Source of the DNA: CAMLJR01 sp964631955
Lineage (GTDB): Bacteria; Pseudomonadota; Gammaproteobacteria; Pseudomonadales; CAMLJR01
Length of the DNA: 64,000 bases
Direction of reading: 5' to 3'
Assembly: GCA_964631955.1 (NCBI GenBank)
Contig: CAZWBA010000001.1
Coordinates: 310,001-374,000 of the forward strand
Numbering within the stretch: position 1 is the first letter of the stretch; the number at the start of each line of letters is the position of its first letter. The notes below the pieces were generated by a model. The model searched no databases. It saw only the letters and a program-made list of their open reading frames with translations, and was not told the DNA's origin. Both the position numbers and the translations under genes were made by a program. Positions 21,014 to 29,978 of the stretch are shown here, one piece after another.

Positions 21014-21744
21014 AAAGTTCTCCACTTACTATTAACCTGGCAGTTATCGCTGCCCGGTAAAACGAAATACGGCGGCGCACGCTCTTTTGTCACGGCGTGC
21101 TTATCGCACTGCTATTGCCGAACCAGTCCAACCCGTCAGCCGCATCCCCGAAACTCGGAGACACCGCTCACCTCCCCGCTTTTGCTAACAAAGCGCGGCT
21201 CCATCGTTGGTAACTGCAACACCATTTATATTCGGCGGCCTGCCGATCTGTCCCACGCAACCGCCTGACTGTCAGCTGTTCACCGCTTTTAGCGCATGCC
21301 GCCGACATCTGAAATGCATCTCTTATCCGGTCGATCGAGATGCTTAAACCGCTCGCCAAATCAACGCGGGAGACGGCTTTTAAAAAGACTTAGCGCTGCT
21401 GTCCACACCGGTGCCATGAAGCTTTTGCCTGCGCCATGAAACTTCGACGCGAATTTCACTGCCCCACCCAGGCACGAGGACCGGCGATTATGTCATTAGA
21501 ATGGAGAATGCTCAATCAATTGTGCCCGATTTCTGGGCGAGCCTATGGAGCCGTTAAAAATCAAGGGATTGGGTTGATCTTAGGGATAAATCGTAATCGC
21601 AGAGCGATTACGACCTGCGGGGTATTGCCGCTTTGCGGCTCGTTGCGAAACTGCAATGCAATTTTGTATCGCCCATGCGGGCGCTGTCTCCGCTTGCTTC
21701 GCAAGCTCCGGCTCGAACAGGGGCTCTCACCCGGCAAACCCACA
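21014..21744. other. Long intergenic region upstream of gltB, with small dyads
   Basis: No gene is supported over these 731 bp. It must carry the gltB promoter and leader. Visible structure: CGTAATCGC-AGA-GCGATTACG (21592-21612), GCCGC-TTT-GCGGC near 21629-21641, and a GCTTGC-TTC-GCAAGC hairpin near 21693-21707. A near-duplication GTGCCATGAAGCTT / GCGCCATGAAACTT lies at about 21411-21446. The block between 21590 and 21740 looks like degraded repetitive DNA, not a gene. Confidence 0.5.
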
Positions 21745-21785
21745 TCAATAAAAAAGGCCACCGTAAAGGTGGCCTTTTTTATTGA
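21745..21785. terminator. Bidirectional terminator after tRNA-Arg
   Basis: A perfect 18-bp inverted repeat TCAATAAAAAAGGCCACC / GGTGGCCTTTTTTATTGA around the loop GTAAA. It lies immediately downstream of the leftward tRNA gene and can terminate it; T-runs are present on both strands. Confidence 0.93.
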
Positions 21786-21786
21786 T

Positions 21787-21863
21787 TGGCGCGCTTGGAG
21801 GGATTCGAACCCCCGACCCTCTAGTTCGTAGCCAGATACTCTATCCAACTGAGCTACAAGCGC
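21787..21863 (-). tRNA. tRNA-Arg (anticodon ACG)
   Basis: 77 nt on the minus strand. The acceptor GCGCTTG pairs with CAAGCGC, followed by discriminator G and an encoded CCA. The D arm reads GCTCAGTTGGATAGAGT and the T arm GGGGGTTCGAATCCCTC. The anticodon stem TCTGG / CTAGA encloses the loop CTACGAA, giving anticodon ACG. This wobble-A species reads CGU, CGC and CGA after deamination to inosine by TadA. Confidence 0.97.
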
Positions 21864-21874
21864 GTAGGGCGCGT

Positions 21875-21903
21875 AATATAGTGACGTACCCCTAACGAGT
21901 CAA
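21875..21903 (-). promoter_or_regulatory. Sigma-70 promoter of tRNA-Arg
   Basis: On the minus strand TTGACT, a 17-bp spacer and TATATT precede the tRNA 5' end by 11 bp, placing the start point about 4-5 nt before the mature end. It is a near-consensus promoter. It sits in the gap after the DUF4404 gene, so the tRNA is transcribed independently. Confidence 0.88.
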
Positions 21904-21915
21904 GCAGATATCTTT

Positions 21916-22170
21916 TTAAATACCGATATTTCCGAGCGTGGTAATAATATTGTTCAAAATCGCCGCGACGCGCGGATATTCGACTTCAAAATTGGACATG
22001 ACTGTTTCAACCTGCTCCACCAGTGAATCGTCAGCTTCGCCGTCATCGAGCTGCGATTCGATATCGGCAATCAATACGTCTATCGAGTCGCGCCGCTCCG
22101 CATCGAGCGGCAATGCCTGCAGCTCTGCCGACAGGCGTTGCAATTGTTCGCGCAAATGTTGTTCGCTCAT
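21916..22170 (-). CDS. DUF4404 family protein
   Basis: An 84-residue soluble protein matching the DUF4404 pattern: an N-terminal helix (SEQHLREQLQRLSAELQAL), an acidic middle (LIADIESQLDDGEADDSLVEQVETVMSNF) and the hydrophobic end EYPRVAAILNNIITTLGNIGI. It is all-helical and acidic; the function is unknown. I prefer the ATG at 22170, as AGAGGA is 6 nt upstream, over the ATG two codons earlier which abuts it. Confidence 0.85.
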   Translation of the reverse strand: MSEQHLREQLQRLSAELQALPLDAERRDSIDVLIADIESQLDDGEADDSLVEQVETVMSNFEVEYPRVAAILNNIITTLGNIGI

Positions 22171-22217
22171 GCTCATTCCTCTAATCGTTTATTCATGGCA
22201 ATAATCGCTATCGCAAA

Positions 22218-23816
22218 TCATTGTGCCGATTTTGCCTTGGCCTTCGCACGCGGTTTTTTAGCGGCGCTGTCCGTCTTCGGGCGTTCCAGAGTCGCATAAC
22301 GCATCACGTGATAAATATAGTTCTGCTCCACTGTCCGACGGAACAGTTGCGCCCAGGGTCCACTCGCGTAAATCGGCACATCTTCTCCCGCATGCGACCC
22401 GCTCTTGAGCGGAATCAGCGCTTGTTGCAGATATTCCGGCCGGGTCGTATCGACCTTGCCGAGATCGCGGCGCGAGCGATCCTGCCTGCCATTCTGGTCG
22501 GTGGTTGCATTGTGCACCGCTATCGCACCGGGACCATTGATGTAATTGAGCGTGGTGTACGGACGCTCGTCGAGCGCGAGCAGCGGCTCCTCGTTCGGTT
22601 TGCCATTGTCGCTATTACCCAGCGCCTTACCCAGAATCGGATTACCGCGCTTCGATTCGCCGGACAACGTCAGTGGATGGCTGTGATCCGCGGTGACGAT
22701 GATGAGCGTCTCCTTGCTATCGGTGCTGTGCATCGCGGCGCGTACGGCATTGGCAAATTCGCGCGTTTCGTCGAGCGCGCGATAAGCGTTGCCCCGGTGA
22801 TGCGCGTGATCGATGCGACCACCTTCCACCATCAGGAAAAATCCCTCGGGATTGCGCTTCAAAATCGCAATCGCCTTCTTGGTCATTTCCGCCAGAGACG
22901 GCTCGCCTTCGCCATCCTTTTTACGATCGCTCGCAAAGTTCATATCGCCGGAATTAAATAAACCGAGCAAATGATCGACCTTGGCGGGATCGATTGCAGC
23001 AAATTGCTTTTCATTCCACACATACGCGGCATTGCGATATTTCTTCGCCCACTCCGCCGTCAGATCGCGCTTATCGGTACGTTCACCCATTGCGCCCGTG
23101 ACCGGATCGGTAACGGTATTGGGCGTGAATTTGCTGCGCCCGCCACCCAGCACAACATCGATGCCACCGCCCAGCGGGAACTCAATCAGTTGTCGGGCGA
23201 TATCCTTGCAGCCCTGCATGCGCGCATCCTGGGGCATGTCGGCATCGCTTTCCCATTTACGATCGGGAGTATGCGCATACGTCGCGGCAGGTGTTGCATG
23301 CGTGACCCGCGTCGTCGTGACTATACCGGTGCCCATTCCCGCTTTAGCCACCTGCTCGAGAAAACTTTGCGTCCAGTTGCCGTTTGAACTTTTGCAATTG
23401 CCGGGTTGCGCGTTCTGATTGACACCGATAACTCCCGCTCTCGTTTTAACGCCCGACATGATGGCGGTCATCGAGCCTGCGGAATCAGGCACCTGCTGAT
23501 TGGTGTTATAGGTTTTCGCGAGCGCCAGATAAGGAAACTCTTCGAACGACAATACATTCTCTTCGCCGCTCTCATTGCGCAACTGACCGTCGTAAATTCG
23601 AGCAGCCGTGACCGTGGAAATACCCATGCCGTCACCGATGAAAAGAATCACATTCTTCGCACGGTTTTCATTCGGTGCGTGCTGCAGCGCACGTTTTAAT
23701 TCGTTCGCACCCTCCGCATACCATTGATTCGGACTTTCATTGCGTTGCGCGGTGGCTGCCGGAGCCATAACCACGACACACATCGCCGCGATTATTCTTT
23801 TTGAAAAAAGATTCAT
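22218..23816 (-). CDS. Secreted alkaline phosphatase
   Basis: A 532-residue exported phosphomonoesterase of the PhoA superfamily. It has a signal peptide (MNLFSKRIIAAMCVVVMAPAATAQ), the metal ligand motif FIGDGMGIST, and the nucleophile loop DSAGSMTAIMSGVKT, where Ser forms the phosphoenzyme. Further metal ligands lie in MVEGGRIDHAHH and TADHSH. The C terminus is Lys/Ala rich. I choose the ATG at 23816, where the signal peptide begins; a longer reading adds 29 residues with no signal character. No Pho box was identified. It would scavenge phosphate in the periplasm or outside. Confidence 0.93.
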   Translation of the reverse strand: MNLFSKRIIAAMCVVVMAPAATAQRNESPNQWYAEGANELKRALQHAPNENRAKNVILFIGDGMGISTVTAARIYDGQLRNESGEENVLSFEEFPYLALAKTYNTNQQVPDSAGSMTAIMSGVKTRAGVIGVNQNAQPGNCKSSNGNWTQSFLEQVAKAGMGTGIVTTTRVTHATPAATYAHTPDRKWESDADMPQDARMQGCKDIARQLIEFPLGGGIDVVLGGGRSKFTPNTVTDPVTGAMGERTDKRDLTAEWAKKYRNAAYVWNEKQFAAIDPAKVDHLLGLFNSGDMNFASDRKKDGEGEPSLAEMTKKAIAILKRNPEGFFLMVEGGRIDHAHHRGNAYRALDETREFANAVRAAMHSTDSKETLIIVTADHSHPLTLSGESKRGNPILGKALGNSDNGKPNEEPLLALDERPYTTLNYINGPGAIAVHNATTDQNGRQDRSRRDLGKVDTTRPEYLQQALIPLKSGSHAGEDVPIYASGPWAQLFRRTVEQNYIYHVMRYATLERPKTDSAAKKPRAKAKAKSAQ

Positions 23817-23918
23817 TGCTATTGCTCGCCTCACCTTGATTTTTCCTGCGCACGATTTTTGATGCACAACTTTTGAATACTTTTGTATTTTGCTTTCGAC
23901 CACTTCGTATTTCTTTTA

Positions 23919-23980
23919 ATACATCGACAAAATCAATACATTTTTTGATACATCACCGAAATCAATACATCAACGAAAAC
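23919..23980. repeat. Imperfect tandem repeat between phosphatase and CnoX genes
   Basis: Four degenerate units: AATACATCGACAAAATC, AATACATTTTTT, GATACATCACCGAAATC and AATACATCAACGAAAAC. The last two overlap the end of the CnoX-type gene. The period is about 15-17 bp, like other leader repeats in this window. Confidence 0.7.
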
Positions 23981-24816
23981 AATTTGCGCTGATATTCCTT
24001 GGCGAGCGGATCGGTGTTGCCAAGCACGGCAATAATATCGAGCAGCGCTTTTTTTGCTCCGCCATCGTTAAACTGTTTATCTCGCCGCAAAATATCGATC
24101 AGCAGGTCGAGCGCTTCACGATGCTGCTGATTCTGATTGTATTGCAAAGCGAGCTGATACGCTGTTTCCAGATTATCGGGCGCGTGCTTCAACGATTCTT
24201 CGAGCTGACGAATTTCAGGAGTTTTTGCCGCCTCGCGCTGCAATTCGATCTGTGCAAGCAGTTGCTGGTAACGCTGATCGCGATCGGCCAGCCTGATTGA
24301 TTCGAGCTGCGCAGCGGCTTCATCGAAACGCTTCAGGGCGATCAACACTGCCGCGAGCTCCATGCCGATATCGGCGCGCTTGCGCGACTCGTCGTAGGCC
24401 GTGCGCAACAGTGTCAACGCCGCGCCGTAATCGCCCGCCTGAATAGCTGTGCGCGCCTGATCCAGCTGTAGATCCCACGGTTTCGGCAAAAACCTTTCGA
24501 GCAGCCTGCGTACGGCGGACTCGGGTTGCGCACCGGTAAAACCATCGGCGGGCTGTCCATCCTTCATCAACATCACGGTCGGCAAACTGCGCACACCGAA
24601 TTGTTGCGCAATTTCCGGCTCGGTATCGCAATTGACCTTCGCCAGCACGAATTGACCGGCGTATTCGCTGGCGAGTTTTTCCAGCATCGGCATCAGCGTT
24701 TTGCACGGCTCGCACCAGTCAGCCCAGAAATCGACCAGCACCGGCCGCTGAAACGATTCGTCGATCAATACCTGTTTGGCATTCGCCATCGTGACGTGAA
24801 CGATGTATTCATTCAT
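23962..24816 (-). CDS. cnoX: CnoX/YbbN-type thioredoxin with TPR-like C-terminal region
   Basis: 284 residues, the same length as E. coli CnoX. The N-terminal thioredoxin domain (to about 115) has the active site WCEPC in FWADWCEPCKTLMPML and a cis-Pro loop SLPTVMLMKDG. The rest is TPR-like helices (LDQARTAIQAGDYGAALTLLRTAY and similar). The E. coli protein lacks one active-site Cys and works as a holdase; this one keeps both and should be redox active. The start at 24816 fits the domain; a longer frame adds 29 unrelated residues. Confidence 0.92.
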   Translation of the reverse strand: MNEYIVHVTMANAKQVLIDESFQRPVLVDFWADWCEPCKTLMPMLEKLASEYAGQFVLAKVNCDTEPEIAQQFGVRSLPTVMLMKDGQPADGFTGAQPESAVRRLLERFLPKPWDLQLDQARTAIQAGDYGAALTLLRTAYDESRKRADIGMELAAVLIALKRFDEAAAQLESIRLADRDQRYQQLLAQIELQREAAKTPEIRQLEESLKHAPDNLETAYQLALQYNQNQQHREALDLLIDILRRDKQFNDGGAKKALLDIIAVLGNTDPLAKEYQRKLFSLMY

Positions 24817-25125
24817 TGCTGAATTCTCTTCTTTCCGGATGCATGACGCCGCGCCACAGCAGTTCCGTTGTTTTACTGTTTTCGCGTCTGACTGTGGCCG
24901 CATTGAAGGCGGCTATTGTAGACACGGTTAGGTTTCGCGTCGCCACGAAAACCGTGTTTTTAGGGCGCACGGAGGGTTACCGCCCACACCGACGTGGCGG
25001 TGGCGCCGCGCGGAGATATCTGGTAGGTTGGCGCGCTTGATCACGGGGCTGTCGCGAATTTTTATCCGGCGCCAGACGTGCATCGACACTGAAAATGAAG
25101 AGCGTATATAAAAGAGGCGCTAGCA
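24817..25125. other. Divergent intergenic region between cnoX and dksA
   Basis: 309 bp that must hold both promoters. The main visible feature is a rightward hairpin with a T-run at 24922-24961, described separately. The dksA ribosome-binding site AAAGAGG is at its end. No gene is supported. Confidence 0.5.
24922..24961 (+). terminator. Terminator-like hairpin in the dksA leader
   Basis: ACACGGTT (24922-24929) pairs with AACCGTGT (24950-24957), with inner TTTCG/CGAAA complementarity, and is followed by TTTTA. It points toward dksA with no rightward gene upstream. It may be an attenuator in a long dksA leader or end a short RNA. Pairing is seen; function is inference. Confidence 0.4.
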
Positions 25126-25566
25126 ATGGCAGCTAAGAAGCAAGAAGCAGTTACGTCGTTCAAGAACTTCGAACCTTACAAGCTCAAAAAAGGCGAAGAG
25201 TACATGAGCGATCGACAGAAAGATCATTTCCGTCACATTCTGCGCCAATGGAAAGCCGAGCTGATGGAGGAAGTCGATCGCACGGTTTCGCATATGAAGG
25301 ACGAAGCCGCCAATTTCCCCGATCCCGCCGACCGCGCCACCCAGGAGGAAGAGTTCAGCCTCGAACTGCGCGCGCGCGATCGCGAACGCAAGCTGATCAA
25401 GAAAATCGATTCCACACTCGACCTCATCGACAACGACGATTACGGCTACTGTGAAGCGTGCGGCGTCGAAATCGGCATCAAACGTCTCGAAGCGCGGCCC
25501 ACCGCCACCAAGTGCATCGATTGCAAAACGCTCGATGAAATCAAAGAGAAGCAGGAACACGGTTGA
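25126..25566 (+). CDS. dksA: RNA polymerase-binding transcription factor DksA
   Basis: A 146-residue secondary-channel factor that with ppGpp lowers rRNA transcription and activates biosynthetic promoters. A long N-terminal coiled coil carries Asp residues at its tip (FPDPADRATQEEE). The four-Cys zinc motif is intact (CEACGVEIGIKRLEARP to CIDC). A good AAAGAGG ribosome-binding site precedes the ATG. In Pseudomonas dksA likewise sits before gluQ and cbrA. Confidence 0.97.
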   Translation: MAAKKQEAVTSFKNFEPYKLKKGEEYMSDRQKDHFRHILRQWKAELMEEVDRTVSHMKDEAANFPDPADRATQEEEFSLELRARDRERKLIKKIDSTLDLIDNDDYGYCEACGVEIGIKRLEARPTATKCIDCKTLDEIKEKQEHG

Positions 25567-25602
25567 TTTTCGTATTCCATCCCGCCTGAGCGGTGTCGAC
25601 TG

Positions 25603-26559
25603 ATGCCGCTCGCTACGATGCCTCCCGATCCAACATCTCTCGACGAACAACATCCCCGCTATATCGGCCGCTTCGCGCCGTCGCCCACGGGCCCGCTGCA
25701 TTTCGGTTCGCTGCTCGCCGCGCTTGCGAGCTTTCTCGACGCGCGCGCGCAGGGTGGCCGGTGGCTGGTGCGGATCGAAGATATCGATCCGCCGCGCGAA
25801 GTGGCCGGCGCCGCGACAGCGATTCTCGACTGCCTGCGTGCACACGGATTTGAGTGGGATGGCGAAGTGCTTTATCAAAGCCGGCGCCATGCAATTTATC
25901 GGGAAGCCTGCGCGCAATTGATCGCCCGGCGTCGCGCGTTTTATTGCACCTGCTCGCGTCTCGACCTGGCGGGAAACCATGGCATTTACGCGGGCCGCTG
26001 TCGTCACTGTTTCGATAAGCCCCCTCAGCCTTCTGCGATACGCCTGCGCGTGGACGCTATCGACATTCGCGTCGACGATCGCATTCAACCCGCATTTTCG
26101 GAAAACCTCGCGCGCGCTGCCGGCGACTTCGTGATTTATCGCAAGGACGATTTGCCCGCTTATCAGCTGGCTGTCGTCGTGGATGATGCCGCACAGCGGA
26201 TAACGCATATTGTCCGCGGTTCGGATTTACTCGAATCGACCGCGCGCCAAATCTTTTTGCAGGAGTGCCTGCAACTGCCACAGCCGCAATACGCGCACAT
26301 TCCCGTTATCGCCAATGCGCAGCGTCAGAAATTGAGCAAGCAGACACGCGCCCGCGCCCTCGACCCCGGCAGAGCCACGGAAAACCTGCTGGCGGCGCTC
26401 GAATTTCTGCAACAGCCCTCGCCGCCAGCCGCCGAAAGCCATTCGCCGGCCGCCATTCTGGCGTGGGCGACACGGCATTGGGATATTGCACGCATCGCCC
26501 CCGAACCCGAGCGATGCGGGGATGAATTACCACCGCGCTGCCGCGAATTCGTCCGCTGA
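25603..26559 (+). CDS. gluQ: Glutamyl-Q tRNA(Asp) synthetase
   Basis: A 318-residue truncated glutamyl-tRNA synthetase paralogue that attaches glutamate to queuosine in tRNA(Asp). It has the class I signature GRFAPSPTGPLHFGSL (HIGH equivalent), the zinc-site segment FYCTCSR...CRHC, and the KMSKS-like KLSKQTRARAL. It lacks the anticodon-binding domain of GltX. It lies 36 bp after dksA, the typical dksA-gluQ arrangement. An ATG five codons further in (25618) is an alternative start. Confidence 0.95.
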   Translation: MPLATMPPDPTSLDEQHPRYIGRFAPSPTGPLHFGSLLAALASFLDARAQGGRWLVRIEDIDPPREVAGAATAILDCLRAHGFEWDGEVLYQSRRHAIYREACAQLIARRRAFYCTCSRLDLAGNHGIYAGRCRHCFDKPPQPSAIRLRVDAIDIRVDDRIQPAFSENLARAAGDFVIYRKDDLPAYQLAVVVDDAAQRITHIVRGSDLLESTARQIFLQECLQLPQPQYAHIPVIANAQRQKLSKQTRARALDPGRATENLLAALEFLQQPSPPAAESHSPAAILAWATRHWDIARIAPEPERCGDELPPRCREFVR

Positions 26560-26653
26560 TCCCGGCTCGCCCAGGACGTATATCGCACGGTGTATTTAAG
26601 CGCCAAGTTAAGTAACATCGCCTCAGTTTCAATTGCCTCGCGCCGGATCGATC

Positions 26654-26830
26654 ATGTATCTCAATCCCACATTGCTGCTGCTGTTTGGCCTGATCTTTGT
26701 GTTTTCGCCCTCGCTGCAGGAATGGGTTCTCAACGGCAACGAAGCCTGGTACCGGCCCTATATCGTGTGGCTCGCGCTGATCGCTTTCATGTACTGGACA
26801 CAGCGCGGCAAGGCACGGGATGAATACTGA
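26654..26830 (+). CDS. Small two-TM protein overlapping cbrA (CbrX-like)
   Basis: 58 residues with two hydrophobic segments (NPTLLLLFGLIFVFSP and YIVWLALIAFMYW) and a basic C terminus. Its last 11 nt overlap the start of cbrA, so the two are translationally coupled. In Pseudomonas a comparable small ORF, called cbrX, occupies this position. It probably assists or stabilises the large membrane kinase; that is inference from size, topology and coupling. Confidence 0.82.
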   Translation: MYLNPTLLLLFGLIFVFSPSLQEWVLNGNEAWYRPYIVWLALIAFMYWTQRGKARDEY

Positions 26831-29762
26831 GTTCGTGAATAGCGGTCTTGCGCAGTTATTTTTTGTCGGGCTGGCGTATCTGCTCATCCTGTTCGCCATC
26901 GCTCTCGGTAGCGAACGCGGACTGATCCCCAAACATATTCTGCGTCATCCGCTCGTCTATATTTTTTCGCTGGCGGTATTTGGCGGAACTGCGCTTTTTT
27001 ATCATGCCGTCGACACCGCCTATCATTACGGCTACGGCTTTCTTGCGATGTATGCCGGCGTGAGCGGCACACTGCTTTTCGCGCCCTTGCTACTGATTCC
27101 GCTGCAGCGCCTGTGCCGGCAATATCAGCTCACATCGCTGGCCGATTTGCTCACGTTCCGTTTTCGCAGCCAATGGGTCGGCTCGACCGTCACGCTTTTT
27201 TTGTTGCTGGCGATGATGCCGCTGCTCGCCATGCAGATTCGCGCGGTCGCCGATACTGCGCACACGCTCACCAATCCGCTGCTCGAATATCCCACGACCA
27301 AACGCGCGGAAAATCTCGCGCTGGTCTTTTGCATCATCATTTCCCTGTTCACGATTTTATTCGGATCGAAACATCGCTCTGCCAATCAGCGCCACGAAGG
27401 ACTGGTGGCCGCCATTGCATTTGCATCGCTCGTGAACCTAATCATTTTATTGAGTCTCGGTGCCTTCGCGATTTTCGGTGTATTTGGCGGATTGCACGAA
27501 ATGAATGTATGGCTGCGCGATAACGCCGAGGTATTAGCGCTCTTGCGCTCGCCGATACGGGAGGATTCGGCGCGTTCGCTGATGCTGATTTTTTTCTCGG
27601 TGACCGTGTGCATGCCGCATATGTTTCACATGCTGCTCACCGAAAATCACAGCGCTAAAGCGCTGTACACCGCGAGCTGGGGTTTTCCGGTGCTGCTGCT
27701 GGTACTCAGTCTGCCCATACTGCCGATTCTGTGGGCCGGCCTGAAACTCGACGGCCAATTACCGCCCGAATATTTTTCGCTGGCGTTAAGCATCGACTCG
27801 CCGCAGCCGCTGTTATCGCTGCTGATTTTTATCGGCTGTCTCTCTGCGGCATGCGGCGTCATTATCGTCGCGACACTGACGATTGCATCGATGTGCCTGA
27901 ACCATTTGATCCTGCCGTTCTATCAACCTCGCGGTGACCGCGATATTTACCGCTGGCTGTTGTGGATTCGGCGCTGTCTGATCGTCGCGATCATTTTGTG
28001 CGGCTATGGTTTCTATCGACTGGTCGGCGAGCACGAAGCCATTTCATCGCTCGGCATGACCGCATGCGTTGCGGCGCTACAACTCATGCCCGGCGTGCTC
28101 GCCGTGCTGTACTGGTCGCGCGGCAATCGTGCGGGATTCCTGGCGGGATTGATCGCCGGCATCCTGGTCTGGCTGATTTTCATGATGCTGCCGATCGCGA
28201 GCGAATTCGATGTCGCGGTGCTGCTGTCGCAACATTTCAATATCATGCTGCCCGCGGATGCGTGGAGCGGCGCGACACTGATATCGCTTGGACTCAATGT
28301 CGCCATCTTCGCCATCGTTTCCCTGCTGGTGCCGACCTCGGATGAGGAGCGCGCCGCCGCGCAGGTATGCGCACTCGATGTATTGAACAGGCCGCGGCGC
28401 AGAACACTCAACGTACACGATGCGCAGGAGATCGAACGCCGCCTCGCGCAGGCACTCGGCGCAAGCAGCGCAAAACGCGAAGTTGACCGTGCACTGGAGG
28501 ATCTCGCGTTTGACCGCAGCGAAAATCGTCCGTATGCGCTGCGTCGACTGCGCGATCGCATCGAAACCAATCTGTCGGGATTGCTCGGTCCCGCCGTCGC
28601 GCTCGATATGGTCAATCGCGTATTGCCGTACGAAACCACCGAAGAATCGACCGAAGATATCAACCTGATCGAATCGCGTCTCGAACGCTACAAATACCAT
28701 CTCACGGGGCTGGCAGCCGATCTCGACGGTTTGCGCCGTCATCATCGGCAAACCCTGCAGGACTTGCCGATCGGTCTGTGCTCGCTCGGGCGCGATCGCG
28801 AAATCCTGATGTGGAATCACGCGATGGAAAAACTGACCGGCGTGAGCCTGTACGATGTGGTCGGCTCGCATGTGTCGAATCTGCCCGCGCCGTGGCATCG
28901 ATTGATCAATGACTTTTTTCACAAATCGGAAACGCATTTACACAAGCAGCGCGTTGAAACCGGCGGTCGCACGCGCTGGATCAGCCTGGTCAAGGCCAGC
29001 GCCGATCACGCCAACGCACCGGACGGTCAGGTCATCATCATCGAGGATATCACCGAGACACAATTGCTCGAGGAAGAGCTCGTGCACAACGAACGCCTGG
29101 CATCGATCGGCCGGCTGGCCGCAGGTGTGGCCCATGAAATCGGCAATCCGGTAACCGGTATCGCGTGCCTTGCTCAGAACCTGAAATACGATACGAACAA
29201 CTCCGCCAGCCTGGAGGCAGCGGAGGAAATTCTTAAACAGACCCATCGCATTTCCCGCATCGTGCAATCACTCGTGAATTTTTCGCACACGGGTGCAGTG
29301 AGCAATCCGGAACCCGTGCAGCTGTCGCGCAATATCGACGAAGCGATCCATTTGCTGACGCTGAATAAAGATGCGCGCACGGTGCAGTTCGTCAACCGCT
29401 GCGATAACTCGATTCATGTCATCGCCGACGATCAGCGCCTGCTGCAGGTTTTCATCAATTTATTTTCCAATGCGCGCGATGCGAGCGCGGAAAATGCCGA
29501 GGTGATCGTCGGGTGCAAAACGGAGGACGGACAGGCGTATATCACCGTCACCGATAGCGGCAGCGGCATCGCGAAAGAACATATCGCCCGCATATTCGAA
29601 CCTTTTTTCACGACCAAGGAACCCGGCAAAGGCACCGGCCTCGGCCTGGCGATGGTTTACAGCATCGTCGAGGATCTGCACGGCAGCATCGACATCGAAA
29701 GCCCCGTGGCGGAACAGAACTGCGGTACGCGCATCCATATTCGGCTGCCGCTGGCAAAATGA
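26820..29762 (+). CDS. cbrA: CbrA-type sensor histidine kinase with SLC5 transporter-like domain
   Basis: A 980-residue inner-membrane kinase. Residues 1 to about 500 form a sodium:solute symporter-like (SLC5) module with about a dozen TM helices. A STAC-type linker follows, then a PAS domain at about 635-760 (DLPIGLCSLGRDREILMWNH). The HisKA domain has phosphoacceptor His772 (AAGVAHEIGNPVTG). The HATPase has NLFSNARDAS and GTGLGLAMVYS. Architecture, length and neighbours match Pseudomonas CbrA, which governs carbon and nitrogen source use through CbrB. Start ATG at 26820 overlaps the small ORF upstream. What the transporter-like part senses or carries is not shown by sequence. Confidence 0.95.
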   Translation: MNTEFVNSGLAQLFFVGLAYLLILFAIALGSERGLIPKHILRHPLVYIFSLAVFGGTALFYHAVDTAYHYGYGFLAMYAGVSGTLLFAPLLLIPLQRLCRQYQLTSLADLLTFRFRSQWVGSTVTLFLLLAMMPLLAMQIRAVADTAHTLTNPLLEYPTTKRAENLALVFCIIISLFTILFGSKHRSANQRHEGLVAAIAFASLVNLIILLSLGAFAIFGVFGGLHEMNVWLRDNAEVLALLRSPIREDSARSLMLIFFSVTVCMPHMFHMLLTENHSAKALYTASWGFPVLLLVLSLPILPILWAGLKLDGQLPPEYFSLALSIDSPQPLLSLLIFIGCLSAACGVIIVATLTIASMCLNHLILPFYQPRGDRDIYRWLLWIRRCLIVAIILCGYGFYRLVGEHEAISSLGMTACVAALQLMPGVLAVLYWSRGNRAGFLAGLIAGILVWLIFMMLPIASEFDVAVLLSQHFNIMLPADAWSGATLISLGLNVAIFAIVSLLVPTSDEERAAAQVCALDVLNRPRRRTLNVHDAQEIERRLAQALGASSAKREVDRALEDLAFDRSENRPYALRRLRDRIETNLSGLLGPAVALDMVNRVLPYETTEESTEDINLIESRLERYKYHLTGLAADLDGLRRHHRQTLQDLPIGLCSLGRDREILMWNHAMEKLTGVSLYDVVGSHVSNLPAPWHRLINDFFHKSETHLHKQRVETGGRTRWISLVKASADHANAPDGQVIIIEDITETQLLEEELVHNERLASIGRLAAGVAHEIGNPVTGIACLAQNLKYDTNNSASLEAAEEILKQTHRISRIVQSLVNFSHTGAVSNPEPVQLSRNIDEAIHLLTLNKDARTVQFVNRCDNSIHVIADDQRLLQVFINLFSNARDASAENAEVIVGCKTEDGQAYITVTDSGSGIAKEHIARIFEPFFTTKEPGKGTGLGLAMVYSIVEDLHGSIDIESPVAEQNCGTRIHIRLPLAK

Positions 29763-29907
29763 TTGAGCGCTGACGCAGCGGCGGGCAATCCGGTCGGCGG
29801 CGCGACCTGCCTCAGTGGCAAAAAAAATTCCGACGCGTTATCTTGGCGCGCTACCACGCAGCTTGAGGCTTCCGACAACCGGCTTTTATCTTCATGCGAC
29901 AGACATT

Positions 29908-29945
29908 CGCGTGACGAACGAGCGCGTGACGAAACGAGCGTCACT
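29908..29945. repeat. Short tandem duplication between cbrA and cbrB
   Basis: CGCGTGACGAACGAG (29908-29922) is followed directly by CGCGTGACGAAACGAG (29923-29938), then a partial CGTCACTGC. It lies in the 216-bp gap before the cbrB start. Confidence 0.6.
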
Positions 29946-29978
29946 GCACGCGATGACCAATGTATCGATGAGTGTTGC

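Noticed and set aside
21690..21740. Partial second tRNA next to tRNA-Arg
   Set aside because: A GGCTCGAAC string recalls a T arm, but there is no acceptor or anticodon stem.
25120..26208. 362-codon open frame antisense to dksA and gluQ
   Set aside because: It spans two well-supported genes on the other strand and encodes no recognisable protein.
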